From contig JAGCCU010000080.1 in NCBI GenBank assembly GCA_017651515.1, positions 1 through 63,109 of the forward strand: a stretch of DNA of 63,109 nt. The letters run 5' to 3'. The notes beneath the pieces are model-generated. The model was given only the letters and a program-made list of their open reading frames with translations. It did not search any database and was not told where the DNA came from. This DNA is from Muribaculaceae bacterium. Its GTDB lineage: Bacteria; Bacteroidota; Bacteroidia; Bacteroidales; Muribaculaceae. Positions 63,016-63,109 of this stretch are shown here, in pieces. Each line of letters opens with the position of its first letter. Position 1 is the stretch's first letter. The position numbers were made by a program, and so were the translations under genes.

Positions 63016-63109
63016 TTATTTTGCAATTTTCCGAACGTGAGTAACTTCGAGGCGACAGCCTCAACGTTCCGAATAAGTGAGCGAAAATGCAAATTATTTT
63101 GCAATTTTC
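62992..63109. repeat. 40-bp exact direct repeat upstream of rpsF
   Basis: Positions 62992-63031 and 63070-63109 are identical over 40 bp, 78 bp apart. Between them is a hairpin GAGGC-GACA-GCCTC (63049-63062). The right copy has the -33 region but its -7 position reads GAACGTTG on the minus strand instead of TAACTTTG. The second copy is cut by the window edge, so more copies could follow. Confidence 0.9.

Noticed and set aside
1-63109. Prophage or integrative element
   Set aside because: No integrase, phage structural, relaxase or transposase gene was seen, and no tRNA gene or attachment site could be identified.

Overview
The window looks like a chromosomal segment of a gut- or oral-type Bacteroidales (Prevotellaceae/Muribaculaceae-like). 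Evidence: many genes are preceded by the Bacteroidota promoter pair TTTG, 19-20 nt, TAnnTTTG; there are BspA-like surface proteins with dockerin-type tails, a DUF4369-type lipoprotein, a KorAB ferredoxin oxidoreductase, an EF-G2 paralog and a Bacteroidota-style mre/mrd operon. Species cannot be assigned from the sequence alone.

Region 1 (1-7.6 kb, nearly all minus strand) is a type III-A CRISPR-Cas locus. A promoter at about 7.5 kb drives cas6, cas10 (csm1), csm2, csm3, csm4, csm5 and a terminal gene for a four-pass membrane protein, followed by the start of the CRISPR array (four repeats visible, cut by the left edge). Cas10 has no HD nuclease domain but keeps GGDD, so cyclic-oligoadenylate signalling is the expected output. 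There is no Csm6/Csx1 RNase. Its place is taken by the membrane protein, which carries a small Csx15/Csx20-like domain at the N-terminus and a CARF-like domain at the C-terminus. This is the best candidate here for an undescribed system: a membrane-acting type III effector with a sensor, and perhaps its own off-switch, in one chain.

Region 2 (7.6-15 kb) holds secreted glycoside hydrolases: a GH2 with F5/8 domains and a GH3 in tandem, facing a GH125 alpha-mannosidase. Region 3 (15-23.5 kb) encodes secreted and surface proteins, including two large BspA/DUF285 proteins with dockerin-type tails that share an identical 69-bp stretch. The intergenic DNA here is full of short tandem tracts and hairpins. 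Region 4 (23.7-39 kb) has a patatin/outer-membrane-barrel protein, an M48-like peptidase, korAB, RNase P RNA, a repeat-protein pseudogene, hemW, a large MG2/TonB-plug-like protein, the EF-G paralog and an MBG-type secreted protein. Region 5 (39-46.3 kb) is an efflux operon (TolC, HlyD, two ABC-2 permeases, no ATPase) bordered by a truncated YdeI-like gene, a gene with no ATG start, and a 21-nt near-identical direct repeat.

Region 6 (46.3-57.6 kb) contains a translationally coupled fRMsr / LMW-PTP / C69 dipeptidase operon, the divergent mreB-mreC-mreD-mrdA-rodA cell-shape operon with a trailing lipoprotein, and an fprA/DUF2400 pair. Region 7 (57.7-63.1 kb) has two further BspA-type LRR proteins, small hypothetical and Dabb proteins, and the rpsF-rpsR-rplI ribosomal operon. 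The rpsF promoter lies in a 40-bp exact direct repeat that runs off the right edge.
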